64,000 bases of DNA from Suipraeoptans intestinalis (GCF_009696485.1 NZ_VULY01000018.1:62001-126000), one strand, 5' to 3'. Positions 17,693-27,136 are shown, counted from the first letter of the stretch. Numbers and translations are program-made. The notes: generated by a model not told the origin, from the sequence alone.

Positions 17693-18296
17693 CGCAGAAA
17701 ATATCAGTTTTCGATATACAGAAACATCTCCCTGGATCTTAAAGGATGTCAGCCTGAAGGTAGATACGGGGGAAAGAGTGGGGATCGTCGGGCCCTCCGG
17801 ATACGGGAAGAGTACACTGGCAAAAATTCTGGCGGGATACCAGCGTGCAGAGGTCGGGCAGGTTTTGATCGATCAAAAGCCTGTACAGACAAACGGATTC
17901 TGTCCGGTACAGCTGATCTACCAGCATCCGGAGCTGGCGGTCAACCCCAGGTGGAAAATGGAAAAAACCCTGAGAGAATGTTGGGATCCGGATGAAGAGG
18001 TCCTACGGTGCTTCGGCATTGAAAAGGACTGGCTGAAAAGATGGCCGCGGGAGCTGTCAGGAGGAGAATTACAAAGGTTTTGTATTGTACGGCTGCTAAG
18101 TCCCAAGACAAAATTTTTGATCTGTGATGAGATCACAACGATGCTGGACGTTATCTCCCAGGCGCAGATCTGGAACAGACTTCTTATGCTGTCAGAAGAA
18201 CGCAGCTACGGAATGGTGATCGTCACCCATAATATGGAACTGGCAAAACGGGTCTGCACAAGAATCATTGATTTAAGGGAAATAAACCGGAGGTAG
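17682..18296 (+). CDS. ABC transporter ATPase (NikE/DppF-like, short form)
   Basis: 204 residues from ATG 17682 (GTG 17676 is an alternative), overlapping the previous stop by 11 bp. Walker A IVGPSGYGKSTLAKILAGY, Q-loop IYQHPELAVNPRW, signature LSGGELQRFCIVRLL, Walker B FLICDEITTMLD and switch MVIVTHNME. It lacks the C-terminal Fe-S/oligopeptide tail and is shorter than typical NikE/DppF (about 260-320 residues). In Walker B, CDEITTMLD replaces the usual DEPTSALD, but the catalytic glutamate is kept. Second ATPase of the importer; larB starts 5 bp later, tying import to cofactor synthesis. Confidence 0.85.
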   Translation: MQLSAENISFRYTETSPWILKDVSLKVDTGERVGIVGPSGYGKSTLAKILAGYQRAEVGQVLIDQKPVQTNGFCPVQLIYQHPELAVNPRWKMEKTLRECWDPDEEVLRCFGIEKDWLKRWPRELSGGELQRFCIVRLLSPKTKFLICDEITTMLDVISQAQIWNRLLMLSEERSYGMVIVTHNMELAKRVCTRIIDLREINRR

Positions 18297-18301
18297 GGAA
18301 A

Positions 18302-19054
18302 ATGGATACAAAGAAGATACTGGAACAGGTAAAAGAGGGAGAACTCTCCATAGAAGAGGCGGAAGAATGGTTTCGCAGACAGCCGTTTGAAGATCTAGGC
18401 TATGCAAAGCTGGATACACACAGAAAGCTGCGCTCCGGATGTGCGGAAGTGATCTTTTGCAGTGGAAAAGCAGACGATCATCTGTTAAGCATCTATGAAC
18501 GTCTTTATCTGGCAGAAGGAGAAGTGCTGGGAACGAGAGCCGACAAAGAGCAGGCGGCGCTTGTCCAGGGAAGATTGAAGGAAGTCGTCTATGATCCTCT
18601 GTCACGTATTTTAAAAATCGAAAAGAAGGACAAGGAGTATGTGGGAAAGATCGTAGTGTGTACGGCGGGGACGGCGGACATTCCGGTGGCGGAAGAAGCG
18701 GCGCAGACGGCAGAATTTTTCGGGAATCGGGTAGAACGACTGTACGATGTGGGAGTAAGCGGACTGCACCGTCTTCTTTCCCGGGTAGAAACCGTTCAGA
18801 AAGCCAACTGTGTGATCGCAGTGGCGGGAATGGAGGGGGCGCTGGCAAGTGTGATCGGAGGGCTGGTAGACAAGCCGGTGATCGCAGTGCCTACCTCTGT
18901 CGGCTATGGGGCAAGCCTGAATGGGATTTCGGCACTTCTGACAATGATCAATTCCTGTGCCAACGGCATTGCTACCGTAAATATTGATAACGGCTATGGG
19001 GCTGGATATATCGCATCACAGATCAACAGACTGGGGGTATACAAGAATGGGTAA
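18302..19054 (+). CDS. larB: Nickel pincer cofactor biosynthesis protein LarB
   Basis: 250 residues, normal length. LarB carboxylates nicotinic acid adenine dinucleotide at C5 of the pyridinium ring and hydrolyses the phosphoanhydride, the first step towards the nickel-pincer nucleotide of lactate racemase. The C-terminal PurE-like domain (about residues 120-250) is clear: VVCTAGTADIPVAEEAA, YDVGVSGLHRLL, VIAVAGMEGALASVIGGL and VPTSVGYGASLNGISALL. The N-terminal region contains GYAKLDTHRKLRSGCAEVIF. It sits 5 bp after the ABC ATPase and overlaps larC by 8 bp, so it is part of one operon with import genes upstream and larC/larE downstream. Confidence 0.93.
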   Translation: MDTKKILEQVKEGELSIEEAEEWFRRQPFEDLGYAKLDTHRKLRSGCAEVIFCSGKADDHLLSIYERLYLAEGEVLGTRADKEQAALVQGRLKEVVYDPLSRILKIEKKDKEYVGKIVVCTAGTADIPVAEEAAQTAEFFGNRVERLYDVGVSGLHRLLSRVETVQKANCVIAVAGMEGALASVIGGLVDKPVIAVPTSVGYGASLNGISALLTMINSCANGIATVNIDNGYGAGYIASQINRLGVYKNG

Positions 19055-20384
19055 ACGAAAACTATATCTGGAATGCTACGCAGGGATTAGCGGCGACATG
19101 ACAGTGGCAGCTCTGCTGGATCTGGGGGCGGATCCAAAGGTGTTGGACGAGGCATTAAACAGTCTTTCCATCAGCGATCAGTTTCAGACCAGGATCAGCA
19201 GAGTGTCAAAATCAGGACTGGATGCCTGTGATTTTGAAGTGGTGCTCCGGGAGGACAATCATGACCATGATATGCAGTATCTGCATGGCCACAGCCATGG
19301 GCAGGAGCATTCACACAGCCATGATCAGGAACACACACACAGTCATGATCAAGAGCACACACACAGTCATGCGCAGGGACATTTACACAGCCACCAGGCG
19401 AAGGAAGAGGGCTGTGGTCACTGTCACCGAAGCCTGACAGAGATCCAGAAGATCATCTACAACAGCTCCCTGACAAACCGTGCAAAAAAGCTGGCGGAAA
19501 GTATGTTTGATATTCTTGCGAATGCAGAAGCGAAGGCTCATGGAACATTAAAAATAGAGGTACATTTCCACGAAGTGGGCGCCGTGGACTCGATCGTAGA
19601 TATGATTGCCGCTGCCGTTTGCATAGATAATCTGGGAATTGATGAGGTGATCATCCCGGCGCTTTATGAAGGAATCGGAACCGTTCGGTGTCAGCATGGA
19701 ATCCTGCCTGTTCCGGTTCCTGCCGTCGTCAATATCGTCAATACAGAAAACCTTACCCTGCACATTACAGAAACAGAAGGGGAGTTTGTCACACCTACAG
19801 GGGCAGCGATCGCAGCAGCGATCAAGACAGATGACAGACTTCCTGAAAAATTCCGTATCCTGAAGACGGGGATTGGGGCAGGAAAGAGGACCTATGAAAG
19901 ACCCAGCATCCTGCGGGCAATGCTGATCGAAGAACAGAAACAGCCGGCTGCCGGATCGGACTGTATCGTAAAACTAGAAACCAATATAGACGACTGTACG
20001 GGAGAAGCGCTTGGATACGCAATGGAACGGCTGATGGAAGCGGGAGCCAGGGATGTTCACTATTTTCCGGTTTTCATGAAAAAGAACCGCCCCGGTTATC
20101 AACTGAATGTGATCTGCACCCAGGAGCAGATTCCCTCCCTGCAAAAGATCATCTTTGAGGAAACCACCAGCATCGGTATCCGGATCCAGCATATGGAAAG
20201 AAGTGTTTTGCCAAGAGAGATCCAGACACGCGACACGTCACTGGGAGAAGTGCAGGTAAAGATCTGTCACCTTCCATCCGGACCAAGGATCTGTCCGGAA
20301 CATGAAAGTATTGCAAAAATCTGTAAGGAAAGTGGAAAATCCTGGCAGGAAGTATACCGCCGGATCATTGAGGAATGCCGATAG
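19047..20384 (+). CDS. larC: Nickel insertion protein LarC with histidine-rich repeat
   Basis: 445 residues starting at ATG 19047 (MGKRKLYLECYAGISGDM, the family N-terminus). LarC is a CTP-dependent cyclometallase that installs nickel into the dithio-pyridinium precursor. Residues 1-80 and 130-270 form the LarC1-like part (HFHEVGAVDSIVDMI, PVPVPAVVNI, GEFVTPTGAAIA); residues 300-440 the LarC2-like part with TNIDDCTGEALGYAMERL and MKKNRPGYQLNVI. In Lactobacillus plantarum the two parts are joined by programmed frameshifting; here they are a single frame. Residues 82-115 are a His-rich repeat (HSHDQEHT units), probably nickel storage or delivery. It is followed immediately by larE. Confidence 0.93.
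   Translation: MGKRKLYLECYAGISGDMTVAALLDLGADPKVLDEALNSLSISDQFQTRISRVSKSGLDACDFEVVLREDNHDHDMQYLHGHSHGQEHSHSHDQEHTHSHDQEHTHSHAQGHLHSHQAKEEGCGHCHRSLTEIQKIIYNSSLTNRAKKLAESMFDILANAEAKAHGTLKIEVHFHEVGAVDSIVDMIAAAVCIDNLGIDEVIIPALYEGIGTVRCQHGILPVPVPAVVNIVNTENLTLHITETEGEFVTPTGAAIAAAIKTDDRLPEKFRILKTGIGAGKRTYERPSILRAMLIEEQKQPAAGSDCIVKLETNIDDCTGEALGYAMERLMEAGARDVHYFPVFMKKNRPGYQLNVICTQEQIPSLQKIIFEETTSIGIRIQHMERSVLPREIQTRDTSLGEVQVKICHLPSGPRICPEHESIAKICKESGKSWQEVYRRIIEECR
19290..19385 (+). repeat. 24-bp tandem repeats encoding the His-rich region of LarC
   Basis: Four consecutive 24-bp units at 19290, 19314, 19338 and 19362, each beginning CACAG[CT]CATG or similar, encode HSHGQEHS, HSHDQEHT, HSHDQEHT and HSHAQGHL; a partial unit follows. 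The middle units differ by only a few bases, showing expansion by slippage. Confidence 0.9.
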
Positions 20385-21209
20385 ATGAAAACATATGAAG
20401 AAAAAAAGAAATTCCTTCATGAGAGAGCGGCTTCTCTTATGAAAGAAGACCTTGTACTTGCTTTTTCAGGAGGCGTAGACAGCAGCCTTCTTCTGAAGAT
20501 ATTTTGTGAGGCGGCGAAACCTTTCCGGACGACGGTATACGCCGTTACCGTACATACGGAGCTGCACCCTCTGAAGGATATTAAGATCGCCAGACAGGTG
20601 GCAAAGGAGGCGGGGGCGCAGCACTTTGTGGTCTACATCAATGAGCTTCAGGAGGCCGATATCCGGTTCAATCCCAAAGACCGGTGCTATCGCTGTAAAA
20701 CGCTGCTGTTTGGCAGACTGAAAGAAAAAGCAAAGGAACTGGGGGCGGATACGGTGGCAGAAGGAACCAACGAAGACGATCTGCATGTGTACCGTCCGGG
20801 TATCCGGGCTTTACAAGAACTGGGCATCATCAGTCCTCTGGCAGAAAGTGGGTTTACCAAGGCAGAAGTACGGAAGCTGGCACAGGAGTACGGCATTTCT
20901 GTGGCAAACCGTCCGTCCACCCCCTGTATGGCGACCCGTTTTCCCTATGGGACGGAACTGGATTGCGAAAAGATGCGGCAGGTAGAAGAGGAAGAAGAAT
21001 GGCTGAAGACCTTTGGATTTTATAATGTAAGGATCCGGGTGCATGACGATACCGCAAGGATTGAAGTAGATGAAAAGGACCTACCTTTGCTGCTAAAACA
21101 CAGAGAGAAGATCGTCAGGCGGCTGAAAAAATCCGGTTATACTTATGTGACGGTGGATCTGGAAGGATTCCGTTCGGGAAGTATGGACATTCAGGATAGA
21201 CATTCATAA
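20385..21209 (+). CDS. larE: ATP-dependent sulfur transferase LarE
   Basis: 274 residues. LarE adenylates the carboxylates made by LarB and replaces oxygen with sulfur to give the pincer thio groups. PP-loop SGGVDSS at residues 28-34 is intact; NPKDRCYRCKTLLF (C101, C104), AEGTNEDD and NRPSTPCMATRFPYG (C181) are visible. C181 aligns with the sacrificial cysteine of L. plantarum LarE. The additional C-x-x-C is what is expected in cluster-dependent LarE enzymes, where three cysteines hold a [4Fe-4S] cluster and sulfur is not taken from the protein, so this is probably the catalytic type. The gene starts at the base following the larC stop and ends the nickel operon. Confidence 0.93.
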   Translation: MKTYEEKKKFLHERAASLMKEDLVLAFSGGVDSSLLLKIFCEAAKPFRTTVYAVTVHTELHPLKDIKIARQVAKEAGAQHFVVYINELQEADIRFNPKDRCYRCKTLLFGRLKEKAKELGADTVAEGTNEDDLHVYRPGIRALQELGIISPLAESGFTKAEVRKLAQEYGISVANRPSTPCMATRFPYGTELDCEKMRQVEEEEEWLKTFGFYNVRIRVHDDTARIEVDEKDLPLLLKHREKIVRRLKKSGYTYVTVDLEGFRSGSMDIQDRHS

Positions 21210-21216
21210 AAAAAGC

Positions 21217-21245
21217 TTGCTTTTATAAATTGTAGATGGTAGAAT
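21217..21245 (+). promoter_or_regulatory. Promoter of the rplU operon
   Basis: TTGCTT (21217-21222), a 17-base spacer and TAGAAT (21240-21245), beginning 8 bases after the larE stop and leaving a leader of about 75 bases before rplU. No terminator separates larE from it. Confidence 0.7.
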
Positions 21246-21325
21246 ACAAGAGTATGCCGCACAATGAGGTTTTAAGATTCTTCGGAACACCGAAATTGGC
21301 GAGTAATGATTATAGGAGGTGCCAT
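21246..21325 (+). promoter_or_regulatory. Candidate L21 leader (autoregulatory 5' UTR of rplU)
   Basis: The leader between the rplU promoter and start contains a CGGAACACCG segment and ends in the strong TAGGAGGT site. Firmicutes commonly have an L21 leader here that mediates ribosomal-protein feedback. Position and length fit; the consensus was not aligned. Confidence 0.4.
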
Positions 21326-21634
21326 ATGTACGCGATTATAGCAACAGGTGGTAAGCAGTACAAAGTAGCAGAAGGCGATGTCATCAGAGTGGAAAAGCTT
21401 GGTGTGGAAGCTGGAGAAGCTTATACATTTGATCAGGTTCTGGCAGTCAGCAACGATGGATTGAAAATCGGAAATCCGGTAGTTGAAGGCGCTACTGTTG
21501 AAGCTACTGTAGTTGAAAACGGTAAGGCGAAAAAGGTCATCGTTTACAAGTACAAAAGAAAAAGCGGATACCATAAGAAAAATGGTCACAGACAGCAGTA
21601 CACTGCAGTGAAGATCGAAAAGATCAACGCTTAA
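21326..21634 (+). CDS. rplU: 50S ribosomal protein L21
   Basis: 102 residues, normal length for bL21. ATG 21326 follows TAGGAGGT by six bases and opens [18 protein letters not shown], the universal N-terminus; the C-terminal [18 protein letters not shown] is the 23S rRNA-binding segment. Upstream in-frame codons are not plausible starts. bL21 binds 23S rRNA in the large subunit near domain I. First gene of the conserved rplU-prp-rpmA-obg set, from a promoter in the 3' flank of larE. Confidence 0.97.
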   Translation: MYAIIATGGKQYKVAEGDVIRVEKLGVEAGEAYTFDQVLAVSNDGLKIGNPVVEGATVEATVVENGKAKKVIVYKYKRKSGYHKKNGHRQQYTAVKIEKINA

Positions 21635-21651
21635 TTATTTGGAGAGCATCC

Positions 21652-21984
21652 ATGATTCAGATAACCCTTTACAGAAATCCACAGAAAGAGTATTGTGGGT
21701 TCCGGTCTTCGGGACACGCAGGATTTGCCAGGGCAGGACAGGATATTGTCTGTGCGTCCGTTTCCGTCTTGATCATTAATACGATCAACAGTATAGAAAC
21801 GTATACAAAGGATAAGTTCTCTGTGGTTTCTGATGATAGAAAAGGGCTGATCGATTATCAGCTAAAGGACCGGCCGTCAAAGGAGGCAGAGCTTCTCTTA
21901 AAGGCGATGGCGCTGGGACTGCAACAGCTGGCTGATGATAAACACTATGCAAGATACATTGATTTAACATTCGAGGAGGTGTAG
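21652..21984 (+). CDS. prp: Ribosomal-processing cysteine protease Prp
   Basis: 110 residues between rplU and rpmA, the standard Firmicutes position. Prp removes the N-terminal extension of L27, which is needed for a functional ribosome. Catalytic histidine in [16 protein letters not shown] and cysteine in [11 protein letters not shown] are both visible. Residues 65-110 complete the small alpha/beta fold. The target extension is present in the next gene ([11 protein letters not shown]). The gene ends 4 bases before rpmA. Confidence 0.93.
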   Translation: MIQITLYRNPQKEYCGFRSSGHAGFARAGQDIVCASVSVLIINTINSIETYTKDKFSVVSDDRKGLIDYQLKDRPSKEAELLLKAMALGLQQLADDKHYARYIDLTFEEV

Positions 21985-21988
21985 CACA

Positions 21989-23636
<1,648 letters not shown>

Positions 23637-23657
23637 GAAAGACTGAGGAGAGAAGAG

Positions 23658-23951
23658 ATGACGACAAAGCAAAGGGCTTATTTAAAAGGCCTGGCAATGA
23701 ATCTGGACCCCATTTTCCAGATCGGAAAAAACAGCATGACTCCGGAGATCACGGCTGCAGTAGAGGAAGCGCTTGCGGCAAGGGAACTGATAAAGATCAG
23801 CGTCCTGAAAAACTGTGCGGATGATCCCAGAACTCTGGCAGAGATTCTGGCAGAGCGGACACATGCGCAGGTTGTCCAGGTGATCGGGAAAAAGATCGTG
23901 CTGTACAGAGAAGGAAAAGAAAAGCAGAAAAGGATCCAGCTTCCCAAATAA
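23658..23951 (+). CDS. yhbY: YhbY-family (CRM domain) RNA-binding protein
   Basis: 97 residues, the usual size. MTTKQRAYLKGLAMNLDPIF and QIGKNSMTPEITAAVEEAL form the CRM domain with its GxxG-like loop; ELIKISVLKNCADDP and VVQVIGKKIVLYREGKE finish the fold. YhbY associates with pre-50S particles, in agreement with its place after obg. ATG 23658 is preceded by GAGGAGAG. 36 bp from nadD. Confidence 0.93.
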   Translation: MTTKQRAYLKGLAMNLDPIFQIGKNSMTPEITAAVEEALAARELIKISVLKNCADDPRTLAEILAERTHAQVVQVIGKKIVLYREGKEKQKRIQLPK

Positions 23952-23987
23952 GCAGGCATGAAAAAAAGAGAAGCAGGAGAAGAAACT

Positions 23988-24614
23988 ATGAAGATTGGAA
24001 TCATGGGAGGAACCTTTGATCCGGTACATAACGGACATCTGATCCTGGCAGAAGCGGCGTTGATGCAATATCATCTGGACACTGTCTGGTTTCTCCCAAA
24101 CGGGCATCCGCCTCACAAGCAGCAAAACACGATTGAATGTACCATAGAAGACCGGATCCACATGCTGGAACTGGCAATTGCAAAGCAGCCTTCTTTTGGA
24201 CTGGAATTATATGAAACGCAGAAAACAGATATTGCATTTTCGGCAGATACACTGGAATATCTGGCCAGGACCCACGCAAAAGACCATCTTTACTTCATTA
24301 TAGGCGGAGACTCTCTTATGACGATAGAGTCCTGGGTCCGCCCGGAAGACATTTTCAGATACAGCACTGTCCTGGCTACCTACCGGAACGAATTAAACAC
24401 AAAGGAAGGACTGATCCGGCAAATTTCCCATCTTACTGAAAGATATCGGGGAGATATCCGACTATTTGAGACGCCCATCCTTCCCATCTCTTCCAGAGAG
24501 CTTCGCAGACAGATACGAAGCGGGCAGCCCGTATCCGGAATGCTCCCGCCGGAGGTGGAGGCATATATCCGAAAAAAGGGGCTATACGGGGCACGGGATA
24601 GTCTGTCGTTGTGA
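23988..24614 (+). CDS. nadD: Nicotinate-nucleotide adenylyltransferase
   Basis: 208 residues from ATG 23988 (GCAGGAGAAG nine bases upstream). NadD adenylates nicotinate mononucleotide to deamido-NAD. The nucleotidyltransferase signature GGTFDPVHNGHL is at residues 6-17, FLPNGHPPHK and YFIIGGDSL are family motifs, and ISSRELRRQIRSG is the second ATP-binding motif. It supplies NaAD, which is also the starting compound of the LarB reaction encoded 5 kb upstream; that link is metabolic, not an operon. Confidence 0.95.
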   Translation: MKIGIMGGTFDPVHNGHLILAEAALMQYHLDTVWFLPNGHPPHKQQNTIECTIEDRIHMLELAIAKQPSFGLELYETQKTDIAFSADTLEYLARTHAKDHLYFIIGGDSLMTIESWVRPEDIFRYSTVLATYRNELNTKEGLIRQISHLTERYRGDIRLFETPILPISSRELRRQIRSGQPVSGMLPPEVEAYIRKKGLYGARDSLSL

Positions 24615-24707
24615 GAGGATATAACGGATAGGTAAAGGTAAAGAAGAAACAGGAGAAAGAAAAAGGCTGTGATACAGGAACCAGAACCAAGATGGAAGGA
24701 GAGTACG

Positions 24708-25274
24708 ATGCACCAGACGATCAGGCAGATTGAGGAAAAGCTGAAGGGACAAATGACCTATTCCCGATACAGGCATACACAAGGGGTTATGTATACCGCT
24801 TCCGCCCTTGCCATGCGGTATTCCTGCAATATCCGAAAGGCAATGCTGGCCGGCCTTCTCCATGACTGCGCAAAGTGTATTCCGGCAGAGGAAATGCTTC
24901 GGTTATGTGAGAGATATCAGGTATCTCTTTCCTCTCACGAGAAAGCGCATCCCCCTTTGATCCATGCAAAGCTGGGAGCGGCGCTGGCAAGAGAAGAGTA
25001 CGGGGTAAAAGAAGCGGAGGTATTGGATGCGATCACCTGGCATACTACAGGCAGAGCAAATATGAGCCTTCTGGAAAAAATCATCTTTGTGGCAGATTAT
25101 ATTGAACCAAACCGTCCGGCTTTTGAAGGGATCGATCTGGCGCGAGCCGCTTGTTTTCGGGACATAGACGAGGGAGTCTGGCTGGTGTCCGGGCAATCTC
25201 TTCGCCATCTGAAACAAAGAGGGATCTCCATTGACCGGAAAACAGAAGAAACCTACGAATTTTATCATCGCTAG
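24708..25274 (+). CDS. yqeK: YqeK-family HD hydrolase (symmetrical Ap4A hydrolase)
   Basis: 188 residues. ATG 24708 has GGAAGGAG seven bases upstream. An HD-domain metal site is visible: RYRHTQGVMYTASALA, LAGLLHDCAKCIP, HPPLIHAKLGAALA, ITWHTTGRANMS and FVADYIEPNRP, all YqeK signatures. The family hydrolyses Ap4A to two ADP in Gram-positive bacteria. The nadD-yqeK-rsfS order is conserved in Firmicutes. Confidence 0.93.
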   Translation: MHQTIRQIEEKLKGQMTYSRYRHTQGVMYTASALAMRYSCNIRKAMLAGLLHDCAKCIPAEEMLRLCERYQVSLSSHEKAHPPLIHAKLGAALAREEYGVKEAEVLDAITWHTTGRANMSLLEKIIFVADYIEPNRPAFEGIDLARAACFRDIDEGVWLVSGQSLRHLKQRGISIDRKTEETYEFYHR

Positions 25275-25346
25275 AAGAGACTGAAAAGTGTTCCGATAAA
25301 AACAGATTGGCGATACAGACAGTTGAAGAGCAGGGAGGGAAACAGA

Positions 25347-25703
25347 TTGAAGGAAATCAAGAAAATGGCAGCAACCATTTATCATGCATTGGATGAAAAA
25401 AAAGGAGAACAGATCCTAATTCTGGATGTTTCACAGATTTTTTCCTTTGCAGATTATTTTGTCATTACCAACGGTTCCGGAAGTACACAGATCCAGGCGT
25501 TGGTAGATGAAGTGGAGGAAAAGATGCACAAAGCAGGATTTTCTCTGAAAAGCAAGGAAGGACGTAATATGTCCACCTGGATGCTGCTGGATTACGGAGA
25601 TGTGATCGTACATATTTTTGACAGGGAAAGCAGAGAATACTATCACCTGGAAAGGATCTGGTCCGATGCAAAGGCAGTGGATCCGGAAGAAATCCTGTCC
25701 TGA
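25347..25703 (+). CDS. rsfS: Ribosomal silencing factor RsfS
   Basis: 118 residues. TTG 25347 is preferred because GGGAGGGA is six bases upstream and it gives a family-length protein; ATG 25365 would be slightly short. LDVSQIFSFADYFVITNGS, EGRNMSTWMLLDYGDVIVHI and REYYHLERIWSDA are diagnostic. RsfS binds L14 and prevents subunit joining when nutrients are scarce. Last gene of the rplU-to-rsfS block; a terminator follows. Confidence 0.94.
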   Translation: MKEIKKMAATIYHALDEKKGEQILILDVSQIFSFADYFVITNGSGSTQIQALVDEVEEKMHKAGFSLKSKEGRNMSTWMLLDYGDVIVHIFDRESREYYHLERIWSDAKAVDPEEILS

Positions 25704-25716
25704 TACAGAAAGTTGT

Positions 25717-25759
25717 AAAAACGCTGTAACCTTTGTTATTTCAGGCTACAGCGTTTTTT
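25717..25759 (+). terminator. Intrinsic terminator after rsfS
   Basis: AAAAACGCTGTA pairs with TACAGCGTTTTTT, with an inner CC/GG closing, and the T-run ends the stem. It closes the + block that starts at rplU. The A-run on the other side makes it usable for the convergent lexA transcript too. Confidence 0.9.
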
Positions 25760-25941
25760 ATGAGGGGGAGTCTATATACCTTGGGTTCATTTCGTTTTCA
25801 CGACAGAAGAACGAAACTGTAGAAAACAGGTACAGACCACCCCTCTTGTATTTATATGATTGTATTTATACGGGTTGTATTTGTCCTCGCCTGCAAAGAG
25901 CAGCTCTGTCCTGCTGGCTGCAATGACCTGTGGTTTTTCTA

Positions 25942-26565
25942 TCAGGAAACATGAAAGCGGAATACGCCGATCACCTTGCCCAGGATATCACAGTGGGGGA
26001 CGATGATGGGTTCCAGCGCGTCGTTCTCCGGCTGAAGCCGGAACATCCCATTGCTTTCTTTATAAAAACGCTTTACGGTAGCGCTGTCGTCGATCAGGGC
26101 GACTACGATTTCTCCATTTCTTGCTACCGGACATTGTTCCACCAGGATCAGATCTCTGTCCAGAATCCCGGCCTGAATCATGCTGTCACCTCGTACCTTC
26201 AGCATATAGGTGGGATTTTGGGGGATATATTCCGTAGGAACAGGAAAGTAGTCCTCGATATTTTCTTCGGCAAGGATCGGTTCTCCCGCAGCCACCTGTC
26301 CCACGATGGGAACATTGGCCATTTCCCGGCGCATCAGCATAAAATCATCGTCCAGAATCTCGATAGCTCTTGGCTTGGTAGGATCCCGGTGAATGTACCC
26401 GTTTTTCTCCAAAGACTCCAGATGTGCATGGACAGAGGAGGTGGATTTCAAATGAACTGCCTGGCAGATGTCTCTTACGGCAGGCGGAAATCCCCTTTCT
26501 ACGATCTGCATTTTAATATAATCTAATATTTCCTGCTGTTTTGCACTGATCTTACCCTGAGCCAT
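25942..26565 (-). CDS. lexA: SOS repressor LexA
   Basis: 207 residues; start set at the ATG preceded by GGAGGGAT. N-terminal winged helix (SAKQQEILDYIKMQIVERGF, PPAVRDICQAVHLKSTSSVH), then the self-cleaving domain: cleavage A93-G94 (GQVAAGEPILAE), nucleophile S128 (RGDSMIQAGI) and general base K165 (SATVKRFYKE). It represses the divergent yneA-like gene and itself and cleaves itself when RecA is activated. It is the only - gene left of 28.6 kb. Confidence 0.97.
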   Translation of the reverse strand: MAQGKISAKQQEILDYIKMQIVERGFPPAVRDICQAVHLKSTSSVHAHLESLEKNGYIHRDPTKPRAIEILDDDFMLMRREMANVPIVGQVAAGEPILAEENIEDYFPVPTEYIPQNPTYMLKVRGDSMIQAGILDRDLILVEQCPVARNGEIVVALIDDSATVKRFYKESNGMFRLQPENDALEPIIVPHCDILGKVIGVFRFHVS

Positions 26566-26598
26566 AATATCCCTCCACACATCCGTTTTCGTGTTTTC

Positions 26599-26627
26599 AT
26601 TTTAGCATAGGCAAAATGAAAAGGCAA
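26599..26627 (-). promoter_or_regulatory. lexA promoter
   Basis: On the - strand TTGCCT (26622-26627), a 17-base spacer and TAAAAT (26599-26604), 34 bases upstream of the lexA ATG. Confidence 0.65.
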
Positions 26628-26637
26628 ACACTTATTC

Positions 26638-26651
26638 AGAAAATATGTTCG
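26638..26651 (-). promoter_or_regulatory. Probable LexA box upstream of lexA
   Basis: Reading on -, CGAACATATTTTCT matches the Gram-positive SOS consensus CGAAC-N4-GTTC in its left half and partly in the right. It is 10 bases upstream of the lexA -35, suited to autoregulation. Confidence 0.5.
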
Positions 26652-26669
26652 ATTTTTTTGCAAAACAGA

Positions 26670-26698
26670 TTGACAAACACCTGTTCTGGTGATATGAT
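26670..26698 (+). promoter_or_regulatory. Strong SOS promoter of the yneA-like gene
   Basis: Consensus TTGACA (26670-26675), 17-base spacer, TATGAT (26693-26698). LexA boxes begin six bases after the -10, so a bound repressor would block initiation. Confidence 0.85.
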
Positions 26699-26703
26699 TC
26701 AAT

Positions 26704-26730
26704 AGAACAAACGTTCCGAACATTTGTTTC
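26704..26730 (+). promoter_or_regulatory. Two adjacent LexA boxes
   Basis: GAACAAACGTTC (26705-26716) is a perfect GAAC-N4-GTTC dyad; CGAACATTTGTTTC (26717-26730) follows with no gap and deviates by one base. The arrangement directly downstream of the -10 suggests tight, possibly cooperative repression. Confidence 0.85.
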
Positions 26731-26749
26731 TAAAGGAGGGAGAGAACTT

Positions 26750-27136
26750 ATGAGGAATACATCAGCAACAGGCCACGTGTCGGTCACCCGAAATTATCGT
26801 CCGGGAGCTGCCCAGAAAAGGAGAGAGGCGGCGATTAAAAGGACCGTTATACTTACTATGGGAATCATCATTATCATTCTTTCCCTTATTTTTATCAACA
26901 GGATGAATGCTCTGGATCACAGCTTTGCAAGGGAAGTCAATCGCCAGAAGTATTATAAGAGCGTTTCCATTCAGGATGGAGACACTTTGTGGGAGATCGC
27001 TTCCCAGAATATGTCCGATGAATATGCATCCGTAGAGTCTTATGTAGAAGAGCTGAAGAAAGTGAATGATCTGGCATCTGATCAGATTTCTATCGGACAA
27101 TATCTGACTGTTCCTTATTATGTATCGACCAATTAA
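26750..27136 (+). CDS. YneA-like SOS cell-division suppressor (LysM domain)
   Basis: 128 residues; AAAGGAGGGAG lies 9 bases upstream of the ATG. A basic cytoplasmic N-terminus of about 30 residues is followed by one membrane helix (VILTMGIIIIILSLIFI, about 33-49) and an extracellular LysM domain (YKSVSIQDGDTLWEIASQNM ... LASDQISIGQYLTVP). This is the architecture of Bacillus YneA, which delays septation after DNA damage. It is divergent from lexA and controlled by two LexA boxes. Annotated by architecture and context; the sequence is not closely similar to the Bacillus protein outside LysM. Confidence 0.85.
   Translation: MRNTSATGHVSVTRNYRPGAAQKRREAAIKRTVILTMGIIIIILSLIFINRMNALDHSFAREVNRQKYYKSVSIQDGDTLWEIASQNMSDEYASVESYVEELKKVNDLASDQISIGQYLTVPYYVSTN

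Noticed and set aside
25930-26526. 198-residue + strand open frame
   Set aside because: Antisense to lexA; composition is that of a reverse-complement shadow.
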